DNA of 64,000 bases from Sphaerolaimus hirsutus (Eukaryota; Nematoda; Chromadorea; Monhysterida; Sphaerolaimidae), in the NCBI GenBank assembly GCA_964036195.1, contig OZ038457.1, positions 4,064,635 through 4,128,634 on the forward strand, in the 5' to 3' direction. The translations under genes and the position numbers were made by a program. Positions within the stretch are counted from its first letter, which is position 1. Every line of letters begins with the position of its first letter. Of the stretch, positions 26,694 through 38,215 are shown in pieces. The notes beneath the pieces were generated by a model. It had not been told where the DNA came from. It was given only the letters and a program-made list of their open reading frames with translations, and made no database searches.

Positions 26694-27631
26694 GGTAGTA
26701 TGCGTAAACAGAGTGAAATGAGTGGATAAATACGGCTTCGATCCCAGATCCCAGACCACGAGCAAGGACAAAACAAAAAGGACTGTCGAAAATAAAACCT
26801 ATCTAGAAAAATGTTTAGACCACATCAGAAACCTGTCGGGCAAAACAAATTTCAAAGCGGGTCCACCATTTACAAGGAATCGATGCTCACCTGCACGCAA
26901 ATCAGTCAGTAGTCACTAGTCACTTTGGTGGATATGCGCACGAGTGCAAACATGCAGCGGCGGCATCACTACGACAGCCATTTGACTACTTTCACAGAGT
27001 TGTCACTGCTTTCAGTACAACTACCTAGATGGGAGCCAGGAAAAATGACCAGGGGCTTGTTGGGAAGCTTGTTAAGTGACACGTCAAGTTGGGAAAGTGG
27101 CAGGAAAGTGGTAAGGTGAAGTGACAAGAAAAGCCGCAAATGACACGAAAAGCGACAAATTCCGCCGGCTCACCCATTCATACCTTATCACAAACCACGT
27201 GCCACTTCAAACTTGACTTGTCACAACCGACTTGACACAGCCTCCAATCAGCCCCAGACCGCGCTAGCCAACTGAATCTCCCCTCAATCTGCACCCCGGC
27301 GGTAGGGGGAAAACGGCAGCGGCCGCTTTGATACGGCGGCGCACCTGCCGCCGCGCCGCCAGTGTTTATCCCGAACAAACAAGCCGAATTCTGTGCAGCC
27401 TGCGCAGCGGACAATTGAGCCGCGCGGCAGTGACTTGCGCGCGAAATGTGCAGCGCTAAGCAGGGCTGTCGGTGGGGGTTTTTTTTTTTTTGGGGGGGGG
27501 GGGGGTGGGAGGTTTATCAATTTGTTCTTATAAGATGTACAGTGAGTTTACAGTTGACCCCAGATAGATCCCACCAGGATTTCTGGCTCTAGCATCAGTG
27601 TAAATAAATAGAAATTTGGGCTGATCAATTT

Positions 27632-27930
27632 CTGTACACTCAGTGGACCGAATGCTGTGCATTTTTCTGGAGGAAGCACTCCATCATGACGTCATTGTTA
27701 ATAGAATAAAAATTGTGCTAAAACGTTTCAGGACAAAACATTTACTGTATAGCAGACTGCGCCTTTTCTTCTATGTATTTTTAGTGAAAAGCAGCACATA
27801 AGTATCATGCTTGCACGTATCAACTAGTAATTTTGGATGCATACTTTGCAGTCTGCTGAATATCAGTTTTTTGAGAGAAAAAAGCTTTCAGCAAAAAGCT
27901 ATATTTATGTAAGGTACACTGAGTGGACAA
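27632..27930. mobile_element. Tc1/mariner-like remnant
   Basis: It contains TACACTCAGTGGAC at 27636 and TACACTGAGTGGACAAACAT at 27915, the latter very like the outer end of Tc1-type elements. The segment between shares words with 20857-21092. It is decayed and non-coding. Confidence 0.5.
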
Positions 27931-28310
27931 ACATTGGGACATAGGTTATCCAGTATTTAATGTCAAACCGAAATAAGACATCACTCATAATCATGACCAA
28001 ATAAACTGGAGATACTGGAAAACAAAACTAAATCTCAACACAATGAACATGTATAAAAAGCTCACAACCCAACAGAGTTGCAGCAGCATCCAGCAACGCA
28101 CAAAAAACACAATCACATTTTTAAATTAGAAACAGTACCCCCAAAGTACCACGTCTGTGCGCACAGAAGCACTCAACACCGATGTACTGATACGCAGATA
28201 GCCCAAACGCACCCAGGGCTGCACGGAAATCTCACAGCACAGGCAGCACAGAAGGCTAGAGACAACTCAGACAGATGAACACATTCATAGGTTATGGTAG
28301 TAGACTTACC

Positions 28311-29189
28311 TAGGGTTAGCTGGCGTCTTTTTTAACAGATTTTTTTAAAAGATATATTTTAGATTTCGTTCATCTCAAAGACATTTTCAAAAAATGCTAA
28401 CGCAGCTGCCTTAAAAAAGATGTCAGCCAAATTTTTTTAGTACTTATTCACCAGGTACGTAGCATTTTTTTGCAAATAAGTTTGCAATATCAAGCACAAA
28501 TTAATATTGGTGGTTTTGATTGGTCGTGTTTTTAGTGACAAAACTTCTATTTCTGCATGGTATATATCAATGTAATGACGAGCCATGATAAATATTTTAA
28601 TGTAGCCAAGTCAACATAAACACCATCCCATGGCTTCAAAGCCATTGTAAATACAGCGATATGTAACATCACAAAGTACCGTATTTCTTCGATCATATTG
28701 ACCGCCAATGTATTGTTTCATAAGCGGTTTTGGGGGGTCAATGTAATCGAGCACGGCAATGTAAACGAGCACGGCAATATATTTTTCAGATCGTATTCAT
28801 GATTTAAGCGCAATTAGTGACATAAGTGCAAATCATTGTCATTTTGTGACATAACGCTGCACAATACCGTATGAGTAGATAGCAAAAGCAAAACATAGGC
28901 AGAACAGACGGTGTGCATATGTATGGCGGCGAACATCAAAACATAAATCGGATTATGCACCGTCAATCTATCTCACACGGCAATGTATTCGAGCATGGCA
29001 ATGTATTTTTCAGATGCTCTATAGACCCGCCAAAGTAATCGAGCAAGCCAATGTGAATGAACACGTCAATAAGATCGAAGAAATACGGTACTGCCTGTTG
29101 ACGCATAACCAGCTTTTTGAAAAACTGCTTTTTTAAACGAGTCTTTTTAAAAAACAACAGGATCGCCAAAAACGTCTTTTCCATCCCTA
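28311..29189. mobile_element. hAT-like element with a nested CCGTATT element
   Basis: The termini are TAGGGTTAGCTGGCG and CCATCCCTA. The target duplication is GACTTACC (28303-28310) and GACTCACC (29190-29197), 7 of 8. Subterminal words of CTTTTTTAAAAGA type lie at 28328-28440 and 29111-29180. The interior is interrupted at 28677-29090 by a CCGTATT element. Confidence 0.8.
28677..29090. mobile_element. CCGTATT element carrying CAATGTA words
   Basis: Flanked by TA and ending in CCGTATTTCTTCGAT and ATCGAAGAAATACGG. Inside, words such as CGAGCACGGCAATGTA and CATGGCAATGTATTTT recur at both ends. It belongs with the CCGTATT family by its ends but has none of the runs of C or G seen in most copies. 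Confidence 0.85.
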
Positions 29190-30003
29190 GACTCACCTAC
29201 CTATATTTATATGTTAAATATATCTATTTACCTATGCATCTGTGTGTACACATTGAAAATACAGTCTGCAAAAGCATATCAGCCAAGACAGTTAAAATAT
29301 CCGGGTGGCAGGCACTAACAGGCGCCGCCCCCCCCCCCCCCCCCCCAAATGCGCATTTACTGCAGCACAGCAAAAGTGAGGCGACAAACTGCAGTCGAGC
29401 TATTTTCACCTGAGATTGGCATATTGACATTTTGACATTCTGAGAAAGGAGGGACTGGGATGCAGGGGAGATTGAAATCGGGATTGTCATTGATGGAAAT
29501 TATCGATTTGGATAAATTTAGTGCTGCTAGAAGTTTGGGAAATTTCTTTGACTTGTGCGGAATTCATGTACTGACTCCGCCCACAGGGATAAAGATTACC
29601 TACCTAGGTATTTAAGATAGACAACGAAAAAGCGAGGAGAAAGTGAATGGCAAAAATGAAAAATTGTAAAATGAACCAATATGTCAGACTTCCAGAAGCA
29701 GCGAAAGTTGGAAATATACCAAAATACCGATACAGCCCGCGGCAAAATAGAAACAGAATAAAATTGGCAATGAACTTAAATACGCATAAAAAGCATAAAA
29801 AGAAAATGCAAATATATATAGGTATACGTTAACAGAAAATATATAGGTATTACATCCTGTTTATGTAAACATTGCATTTGTGTTGTCCAAGCAGGCCCAC
29901 TTCCACAAATTTACTAAATAAATATATCGACAATTCAACATCAACCACGTAGACAAAAAGTCATTGCAATTCAATGACAAATAACAACACGCAGACCCAC
30001 TTT

Positions 30004-33000
30004 TCACTCTGATGAAGTGCCATCACTTGACGCATCACTTAAATGTCCTTCACTTGCTGTACTATCACTTTTGTCACCTCCAGAAACGTGAGATTTGGTC
30101 AACCCGGAGAAAAAAGCCAGTTTTGAATCCATCTTATCGGCGTTCGTTTGTCGGGCACGTTTTTTGGCTCGGCGCCCGACGCCCGACACGGGTTGCCCAC
30201 CGCCGGAAAAATAGACATCGAGTAGCCGGTCGATTGACCTGCGGTTTCGAATTAAAAAGTTATTTTGTTTTTTCGTTGATGTTTTTAGCCCTGTCGCTGT
30301 GATGAAGGTATCAGAAAAAAATCACCTGTTATGTACAAGTATGTACACGATGTAAACACATTTACCGCAAATCCTCGAATAAGCCACCCCCGAATAACTC
30401 ACCAGGAGAGAGAGGGTAAGATAACACCCTCCCCTCGAATAACTCCCTCCTCTTTGATGGGTAGGAAAAATGTCAATGTATTAAAAATGTTGCCATTTTC
30501 CAGGGCATTTTCCATGACCTTTGACACGTTGCATGACATTTTACATTTTACAGGGTCTGGGAGTGGACCATGGTGCCAGTTCCGCAAATTGAGACCTAAA
30601 ATGGCAAATGCGAAGTGAATTGAGAAGAAAATTGGCAAGAGCTAAGTGAAATGGCAAATAAATTGGCAAAAGCGAAGTAAATAAAAAGAAAAAGTAATTT
30701 CTCTTCGCTTCTGCCAATTTCCTTCTCATTTCACTTCGCATTTGCCATTTTACTTATCACTTCTCAATTTGCGGAACTGGCCCCAGTAGTACTACGTCAT
30801 CAATCAGTAAACTGGCACCCAAGCCCCAAACCGACCACAACTTGATGGTGTCGTCCAGGCAAATGGCCGCGAGCGAGCAGCCGTCGGGCGACACGGCCAG
30901 CTCGGCCACGCCCTCCAACGAGTCGCCACCGGGCTCCCAGCACAGCGAGCCCACGCTGAGGGGGTCAAGGGAAATAAGACACGGATTAGACTGTGGCGCA
31001 TGGGTAGGAAATGGGTTGAGGGGAGCCCCCCAGCTATCTATCTATCGCGGAAGCCGCTCAGCTATCTATCTATCCCTGAGGCAAAATTTTGGTCTAGTAT
31101 ACCTTACCCCCCCGCCCCCAAAAAAAAAAATCGGCCAGCTATCTACCTATCTGGATAAACCACCCAACACCTACAGCCATGAAAAGATTTGTGAATAAAG
31201 CCTAGGTAATCCTGGCATCACTGGCGAAAACTAGGTTCACACTTTTCAGTTGGACACATTTCCAGCGAACACTGACCGTTTGTTCGGCGAGAGTCGTAGC
31301 AGCCGCAATTTCGACTCTGCATACGATGAACACACCAACGCGTCCTCTCTGAAGAACGTGAAATACCGTGATTTTTAACGGAAACATGTGATTGCACCTT
31401 GGGACATTTTCACAAATTTGACAAATGTTTGACAAATTGTGTCAAATGTGTCAATGGCCACACACACGCTAGTTGACATCGACACCAAATGTCAACTGGT
31501 GCCGTTCCTAATTCAAAGATTGTGTTTGAACGTCGTTCTTACACTCTTCAGCAAGCTTAGAATCGGGATCGGCACCAGTTGACATTTGGTGTCGATGTCA
31601 ACTAGCGTGTGTGGGCCCAATCGTGCAAACTGAATTTCGTTCCTGATGGGGACAAACCTCAGTGCGCGTATGCAGTCGACGCCATCGGAGTGGCCGCAGC
31701 GTATCCTTTCCACCAGGTTGCCCCATTGATCTGGGTGCACAAATTGGGCTGAGACTACTGATGTAAAAGCGCCATTTCTTTGTGACGCAACTAGGGTTGA
31801 CAAGCGATTTTTCATCGAGTTTTTAAAAAATCTGGGTGCTTAAAAAAATCGATTTTCCAACCCTAGGCGAAAGCATGGCGCTTATGGTACATGATACCTA
31901 TCATATTTATATTTCCGTTGGCCCCAGTCCAAAACCCGAACTTTCACCCCCCCCACCCCAGGTGGAACCCCCCCCCCCCCCAATGCACCCCTATTGAACA
32001 CTTCCACATAGCCGTCGGCGGCAGCAGCGTAAGCCCTTCCATTGTAGGCTATCGCAAGCGAGTTCAGAGCGGCGTGCATGCGCTCAGAGCGTAGCAAAAG
32101 ACGTGCGGCGCGAGTGTCGTAAGCGACCGGCGGCCAATTCCACAAGTGGACAAGTGACAGGACAAGTGGTAAGTGGTATGGATAAGTGTGAGTTTATGGA
32201 ATGTCAAGTGGGGAGTAGATTTATCAGTTGGGCTGCAACGATTAAGATGGGGAAAAATCAATTTTTAGGCTGCTTTTGTTTTTCTTTCCTTTAGAAAAGA
32301 AATAATTCATTTTAAATAGCCTAAAAGTTTACGGTTGTTCACTTACAGTTTACGACATATTATAGCTGACTATTATAAAATGCATAAATGTACCTGGTTT
32401 GTGCACTCAACAACCTCGCAAAATCAGTGAAAACAACATCCGCTGTTAAATTGTATTTATGTGACAAATGTGCCTGTGCACCAAAAAATAAGCAACACAC
32501 ATATTTAACTTGCGAATTTCTATCAAAAATTATTGTTTTATCTACATTTTCCCCTAAATCTAACCCCTATGATGTATCGTTGCAACCCTTTGTCTGACTT
32601 ACAAACCTTCCACCATAACCTGACTTTCATCATCCCCTCATGACCTACCTTTCATCCTTTCACTTAGCACTTACCACTTTGCCTGTCACTTGACCACTTT
32701 TGGCATTGGCACCAGCGTGCCGTCTGCGCCCGTCGACAACACTGTGGCTGCATGGCTGCACGCAGCCAAGTCCGTCACGTCGTCGCCGTGCCCGCCGGAC
32801 TTGAACGAGCAGATCTGTGAGCAGGCCGCAGTTGGGTAGGCTGGTATTTAAATGGATATGGGAAAAGTTTTGGAGGGGTATTTTTCAGGTATTTTCGAAC
32901 TTTCCACGATTTTTGTAAATAAATACTACCAACAAGGCGAACTTAATTCTTTGCAAAATTTATTGTAGAAATTATTAAAACTTTACTATGTAATTTTTCC

Positions 33001-35010
33001 CATTTATATATTTTTTTATGCTATTCACAAAATACCGTATTTCCGCGAAATACCCCCAGCGGGTTGATTTTTCCAGAGTGAGAATTTTGAGGGGTGGGGG
33101 TTCGAACGGGGGGTATTTCGAGGGGGGGTTAATTCGAACGGTTTTTTCAAGGAAATACGGTAAATGCTTAAGTTTTTGTTGGCGCGAATCAAGGACGTAG
33201 CCAGGGGGGGCGGGGGGGGGGGGAGCGGCCGCCCCCCCCCCTTCCCGGGCCGGACCAAAAAATGTGCCAGAAATGGCACTTTCAGAGGACGATTTTGTCG
33301 ACAGTTTGAAAAAAATTTGCGCGCCCGCGCGCATGTTCACTTCACAACATATATTTTTGGCTGACCGTTCTCCGCGGCCTCAAAGCCAGTGAAAAGGGAC
33401 TCAATTACAATCCATGTCGCACTATATGCCTGTAAAATACAGACGTATACTGTTGCTTTGGCGCCAATGCCAACGCCAGTGGCGCCATGGCGTGGCGCCT
33501 ACGAATGACGCCAGCGCCATGGCGCCATTCCTCTACTAGAGGGGTAAAATTTGAGGGGGGGCGCAGCCCCCCCCGTTCGCCTGGCTCCGTATACAATCCG
33601 CCCCCCCCCGCTCAAAAACCTTGGCGCGAATGTCAAAAGATCAATGTAAATAAAATTTGAAAATCACAAATTGAGTCGCGAATAGTCAACTGGATAAGGA
33701 CACAACCCGCCGCGACGGGCACACATCCACAACCCACACCGAAACAAACAACACATGCACCTACCCTGGCCTTATCAGCCCTCAAATCCCACAGCGACAC
33801 GATGCCAGCCTGGTCGCCGGCGGCGAGTGTGGCGCCCGCGTCGCCCGACTGCAGCGACGTCATCGCGGTGGGCTTGGTGCCCGTCGCGGCGCCGATGCAC
33901 CTGGGATGAAGTTCAATTTGCCTACCCGATGTTAATCGGGCAACCCGATTCATTGCGTTTCTGAAATTATTTTGACGCTGCTCAATTTCACTAGAGCATC
34001 AAACGACCCTGTGCCTCTCGTCATGTAAATCCGCTCATCATATAGACCCGGCCGTCATGTATTTTAGGGGGTATTAGCATGGCACAGGGGTTAGCGGCAG
34101 CGAGTTTACATAAAAAAGTAGAGTACATAGCGTGGGCTGACCCGGGTGTGCACTCGCATTGTTTTTGTCACTATTTTGCTGACTGACACATGATGGCCGG
34201 GTCTACATGACGAGTGGGTTCAAATGACAAACAGGCCTGCGTCCGCCCGAAAACACGGGCACACTGATAAACTTGAAAAACCCTTAAAAACTCCTCACCT
34301 AACCCGTCTACCAGCGGCCGCATCAAACGCACACAAAGCCCGATTCGATCCCAAAGTGTACACGAGCTGGCCGCCGTCGCTGCAGCGCACGCAACGCACG
34401 GCGGCACGCAATTTGTGCCGCCGCTTGCGCGACAACTGCACGGTGCTGCGGCGGGTTCGGAAAGTGTTAAGTGTGATTGAAAGGGTGGTTTGATATTGGA
34501 TGGGTGATTGAAGTTGGCTTTTCATGGAGTTGGATTTAGGAGTATAAGCATGGGCAGCAGCAGATTGAGAACTTTTGGCCATTCTATCTACTCGAAATGG
34601 ATATTTATCACTCAGCCAACCAGAATCAGGATCTATGAAAGGTGTAATTACCGCCAACAAATTTCTGGTGCAAGTCACAGATCCTGTAAATTGTCATGCA
34701 GTGTCAAAGGCATCTTACGTTTCAAATTTTCATTCATTTTTACTGGTCGTTTGATATTTTAAGTTTATTAACACTGCACATTTTACGGGGTCTGGAACAT
34801 TGGTCACAAACAGACGCAACAGCTGAAAAACACGAACCATCAAAAACTAACAAACCCATTTTCTGCACGCGTGGCAGAAATCAATCTGACACTGCCATCA
34901 AGTTGGCCGACTGCCAAAACGCCGGGCGGGTCGCAGCCGCGCACCCAGTCCACGCTGACGGGCGTCTCCTTGAACGTGTAATCGCACACCGGCGCAGGCC
35001 CGCTGGGCAT
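30004..35010 (-). CDS. WDR55: WDR55-like WD-repeat protein, complete, 9 exons
   Basis: Exons in transcript order: 35010-34856, 34445-34299, 33900-33765, 32814-32695, 32082-31989, 31730-31658, 31348-31277, 30955-30836, 30238-30004. They join in phase to 1152 bases, i.e. 383 residues plus stop, close to the usual WDR55 length. WD-type blades follow in order: AVGQLDGSV (exon 1), YTLGSNRALCAFD (exon 2), GDQAGIVSLWDLR (exon 3), STGADGTLV (exon 4), AAADGYVEVFN (exon 5), GHSDGVDCIRAL (exon 6), PDGCSLAAICLDDTIKLW (exon 8). The C-terminus has the family layout: a basic stretch RRAKKRARQ, then FFSGL, then a Ser/Asp-rich acidic tail. WDR55 (related to yeast Jip5) is a nucleolar WD-repeat protein linked to ribosomal RNA production. 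The ATG at 35010 is the first good one, but an upstream exon cannot be excluded. The exon 4 donor is the least certain junction (GTG|gtcaag; alternatives lie within 10 bases). Confidence 0.9.
30361..30460. mobile_element. Left part of a CCGTATT-type element in WDR55 intron 8
   Basis: A weak left end TACCGCAAATCCTCGAATAA is followed by CCCCCGAATAACTC words. No right end was found. Confidence 0.5.
30571..30787. mobile_element. GCCAGTTCCGCAA foldback with AAGTGAAATGGCAAAT words, in WDR55 intron 8
   Basis: The ends are GTGCCAGTTCCGCAAATTGA and TCAATTTGCGGAACTGGC. The arms are built from GCGAAGTGAAATGGCAAAT-like words in inverted orientation. The right end lies 48 bases from the exon 8 donor. Confidence 0.88.
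31456..31617. mobile_element. Foldback element in WDR55 intron 6
   Basis: Arms of about 48 bases starting GGCCACACACACGCTAGTTG are near-perfect inverted copies (right arm ending AACTAGCGTGTGTGGGCC), with a loop of about 65 bases. It makes up half of the intron. Confidence 0.85.
31792..31865. mobile_element. Very short TAGGGTTG element in WDR55 intron 5
   Basis: 74 bases ending in TAGGGTTGACAAGCGATTTT and AATCGATTTTCCAACCCTA. Flanks GACGCAAC and GGCGAAAG agree at only five of eight bases. It appears to be nested in an older TAGTGATG-type remnant whose ends are at about 31757 (TACTGATGTAAAAGCGCC) and 31895. Confidence 0.55.
32137..32700. repeat. Inverted CAAGTGGTAAGTG words filling WDR55 intron 4
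   Basis: CAAGTGGACAAGTGACAGG and CAAGTGGTAAGTGGTA at 32142-32178 are answered by CACTTACCACTTTGCCTGTC near 32670-32690. The block spans almost exactly the intron. On the minus strand the region before the exon 5 acceptor has no AG for over 100 bases. Confidence 0.6.
33033..33162. mobile_element. CCGTATT element in WDR55 intron 3
   Basis: 130 bases between TACCGTATTTCCGCGAAATA and TCAAGGAAATACGGTA, with GGGGGG/TATTTCG words inside. It lies 27 bases left of the hAT-like element at 33190-33623. Confidence 0.85.
33190..33623. mobile_element. Second CAGGGACG-type element, in WDR55 intron 3
   Basis: This is the reverse-orientation relative of 39909-40333. The left end is CAAGGACGTAGCCAGG; the right end has been shortened to CCTTG. 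A perfect target duplication GCGCGAAT (33182-33189 and 33624-33631) still frames it. It shares the G and C runs, the GGCGCC block and the Arg-rich-looking GCGCGC patch with its relative. Confidence 0.9.
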
Positions 35011-36699
35011 CTTGGCGCTGATCGGATGCGCAGCGGGAGGATTTGATTGTGCCTACGCGCGCTGTTTAGTTGACAACTGATACTTAAAACATCGATTTTG
35101 AACACTATATAGTTTGCAATAATAAATTACTCCGGTAAATTCAAATGTTTTCAAAGGTAAAAATTATTTCAGTTCCATTGCCTGGCGCAGGGCTGTTGTT
35201 ATACATAGCACGTGCACATGGCCCAGTCAAGCAAGCGTCACAAAGCGCCACAAAGCGACAAGTACCTAAACTTATTAGCAAGTGTTTTCACTTAGGTAGT
35301 AATTTCATGTCATTTGAAATTTGCTGCTGTTTTTACATACAGGTAAATTTTGCCCTCAAATTTACCTTAAATACCGGTGTTAATTCAATGCGTTTGGCAG
35401 CTGTACAGCTATGTATATTGCCATACTGCTTTCTACAGCGTTCGAATGAAAATAAAATTGACTCTTGGCCAAAATCATGTTGAAATTGTTCAAAACACCG
35501 TTGTCCGTTTTATGACATCATAATCGTGTAACATCGTGAGTTGTCTTCATTGCGGCATCAATTTAAAAACGTATAAAATGGTTATAAATTCGGTCTAAGC
35601 ATAAATATTCACAATTTATCATTAATCCGAGGGGGGAAACCCGTACAAAAAAGAAAGCAGAAAAAGGTAGGCCACAAACGAATGAAAGAACTGCATTGCA
35701 AACTGGAAAATTTGAAAATGGAAAACGTGTTAGAAAACCTCCGAAAAAAAATGTGATTGAAGTGAAGAATTCAAACTCGCAAGCTCTCAACACAACCAAA
35801 ATCAATTTCATGAGCAAATAACATCGCACCTGACAAGAAAACCACCGCCCTAATGCCAAACAGCTAATTCCGCTATAAAACAATTCAATTATCTAGATGA
35901 TAGCTAGGGTTCAAACGGGACCGCGGTCCCGGTACATGGTTCGGCAAAAAGCCGGGACTGGGGCGGTCCCGGTCCCGGTCCCGGTCCCGGTCCCGACAAT
36001 TGAAAAAAGCCAGTCCCGGTCCCGGTCCCGGTCCCGACCACCCAGTCCCGGTCCCGGTCCCGGTCCCGGAATTTTTCAGCGGTCCCGATAAGAAAAATTG
36101 ACCAGACTGGATCCAAATTTTGCCTTTTAAATACTTGTAAAATTCGAAAAAATTCGCGCCAGTCGGCGCATTCTCATTCCGTCGACAAATTTTTGACGTT
36201 TTTTTTGGTGAGTTCCAAACATTCTCATTCATGTTCGACATCAGAGAAGGCTGAAAAATTTATTTTCCTTCAGAAAGCACTGCGCCAGCTTATGTATCAA
36301 TACTCACTGTCATAATTATCATGCATTATGTCCTTTTTTGTGACTGAATTGAATTTTGTGACTTTTATTATATTTTTGATGACAATTTTGATTGAATGAA
36401 GTGTGAAAATCGTATGAAACTTCTGAAAATATGCATTCAAATGGTTATCGGTCCCGATAGGGCTCAAAAGGGGGCTGTGGTCCTGGTACCTGGTTCGGCA
36501 AATCCTGGTCCCGGTCCGGATGCCCCAGTCCCGGTCCCGACAATTGAAAAATGCCAGTCCCGGTCCCGGTCCCGGTCCCGACCACCTAGTCCCGGTCCCG
36601 ATAAGAAAAATTTCTGGTCCCGGTCCCGGTCCCGGTCCGAAAAACTGGTCCCGTTTGAACCCTAATGATAGCCACATAAATAAATACAAGGGGGTCATA
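34591..36699. repeat. Duplicated block, copy A
   Basis: This block matches 37793-39357 almost base for base, starting at CTCGAAATGG and ending at GGGGGTCATA where the gap begins. It holds WDR55 exon 1, part of intron 1 and about 1.7 kb upstream. It differs by scattered substitutions, a few short indels and one insertion: the GGTCCC-word element at 35905-36664, absent from copy B. Confidence 0.95.
35905..36664. mobile_element. hAT-like element with GGTCCC word arrays
   Basis: The termini are TAGGGTTCAAACGGGACC and GTTTGAACCCTA, with a perfect target duplication ATGATAGC (35897-35904 and 36665-36672). Two arrays of GGTCCC (35936-36090 and 36448-36650) flank about 350 bases of unique AT-rich DNA. 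The duplicated block copy B shows the empty site at 39323-39330. Three-base periodic frames in the array (Ser/Arg and Gly/Pro repeats) are artefacts. Confidence 0.95.
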
Positions 36700-36899
36700 N
36701 NNNNNNNNNNNNNNNNNNNNNNNNNNNNNNNNNNNNNNNNNNNNNNNNNNNNNNNNNNNNNNNNNNNNNNNNNNNNNNNNNNNNNNNNNNNNNNNNNNNN
36801 NNNNNNNNNNNNNNNNNNNNNNNNNNNNNNNNNNNNNNNNNNNNNNNNNNNNNNNNNNNNNNNNNNNNNNNNNNNNNNNNNNNNNNNNNNNNNNNNNNN
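36700..36899. other. Assembly gap (200 N)
   Basis: A run of N of exactly 200 bases. The left-hand contig ends inside a block that is repeated 1.1 kb further on, and the right-hand contig starts at the very edge of an inverted repeat, so both sides are repeat-limited. Confidence 1.
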
Positions 36900-37101
36900 C
36901 CGAGCGTGCGTAATTAAGTGGCAGTTCGCGGCTCTGGCAATTACATGTTGCCAGTGCCATAATCTTTTAATTGATCCCTGCCAACCGCGAACTGCATTTG
37001 CAATAATTGCGCGAACTGCACGTAATTGCTGGTTAATGGCCGGACAAGGGCAACATGTAATTGCCAGAGCCGCAAACTGCCACTTAATTACGCACGCTCG
37101 G
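36900..37101. mobile_element. Foldback at the edge of the assembly gap
   Basis: Arms of about 54 bases starting CCGAGCGTGCGTAATTAAGT pair with the stretch ending TAATTACGCACGCTCGG. The left arm begins on the first base after the gap, so the element may extend into it. Confidence 0.85.
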
Positions 37102-37605
37102 GGGGGGGGGGCAGTTGCACTTGAGTGGCACTACGCAATTGACAGCATAATATGCATGTCTTTTGCATGTGCCACACACGTGAATAAGAGGGATCGATAA
37201 TCGATCAAGTAAAAAACGTCAATACCACCCTTATCACTCACATGAAATCGTGAACACACAGATCTTTACATCTGGGGCACTGTAAATTGACTTTCAGGTG
37301 GGTTGAATCTGGGTAGTTGGGGGTGGGAATCGATTATAAAGGGGTTAGTATCGACCATGAAATTGAGAAATTTTACGTAGCTCATTTTCTCATTGTTTTC
37401 ATTGTCCATTAAGTGTAGACCATTGTCAGCCAGCCGATGCCGCCGCTTGTTGTTTGCTGCATGGGGGGGGGTGATTGAAAACACTTGAAACAATTGAAAC
37501 ATTTTTTGTTGCGACCGTAAGCGGTAAGCGCGGCTGCTCGCCCCCCCCCCCCCCGGGCCGCGCTTGGTAACATCACATGTGCGGACTGCGGGGGGGGGAT
37601 ACCTA

Positions 37606-37767
37606 GCCCATTCCGCATTTTTGCCCATCCCGCAAATGTGCCCATTCCGCAAATGTGCCCATTCCGCAAATGGCCCATCCCGCAAGTTGCATCACCTGTT
37701 TGCGGAATGGGCACATTTGCGGGATGGGTCACATAATTTGCGGGATGGGCAAAAATGCGGAATGGGC
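37606..37767. mobile_element. Foldback with CATTCCGCAAATGTGCC words
   Basis: Four words of GCCCATTCCGCAAATGTG type on the left are answered by inverted GCGGAATGGGCACATTTG words on the right. It ends 25 bases before the start of the duplicated block copy B. Confidence 0.85.
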
Positions 37768-38060
37768 TTTTTTGCGGAATGCTACACTGTCGCTCGAAAT
37801 GGATATTTATCACTCAGCCAACCAGAATCAGGATCTATGAAAGGTGTAATTACCGCCAACAAATTTCTGGTGCAAGTGACAGATCCTGTAAAATGTCATG
37901 CAGTGTCAAAGGCATCTTAAGTTTCAAATTTTCATTCATTTTTACTGGTCGTTTGATATTTTAAGTTTATTAACACTGCACGACATTTTACGTGGTCTGG
38001 AACATTGGTCACAAACAGACGCAACAGCTGAAAAACACGAACCATTAAAAACTAACAAAC

Positions 38061-38215
38061 CCATTTTCTGCACGCGTGGCAGAAATCAATCTGACACTGC
38101 CATCAAGTTGGCCGACTGCCAAAACGCCGGGCGGGTCGCAGCCGCGCACCCAGTCCACGCTGACGGGCGTCTCCTTGAACGTGTAATCGCACACCGGCGC
38201 AGGCCCGCTGGGCAT
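38061..38215 (-). pseudogene. Second copy of WDR55 exon 1 (duplicate or second haplotype)
   Basis: These 155 bases appear identical by eye to WDR55 exon 1 at 34856-35010, with the same ATG context and the same donor (AATGG|gtttg). They lie in the repeated block 37793-39357. No second copy of exons 2-9 is present in the window, so this copy can only be a first exon. It is either an alternative or dead promoter and first exon made by a duplication, or the other allele placed in tandem by the assembler. Only one copy is needed to make the complete protein. Confidence 0.85.

Larger units (their letters stand above)
25961..30003. other. Intergenic DNA downstream of WDR55
   Basis: It contains the elements listed at 26510, 27632 and 28311, G or C tracts at 26089, 26257, 27491 and 29329, and TTGACA-type words at 27060-27230. 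It shows no gene and no clear AATAAA signal just beyond the WDR55 stop. Confidence 0.6.

Noticed and set aside
28078..28278. Transposase remnant after the Tc1-like end at 27915
   Set aside because: No DDE-type motif or helix-turn-helix pattern could be recognised in any frame.
37581..37785. Repeats with spacers that could suggest a CRISPR array
   Set aside because: Words are irregularly spaced, occur in both orientations as a foldback, and the DNA is from a eukaryote.
38061..38215. A second, separate WDR55 gene
   Set aside because: Only exon 1 and upstream DNA are repeated; exons 2-9 exist once.
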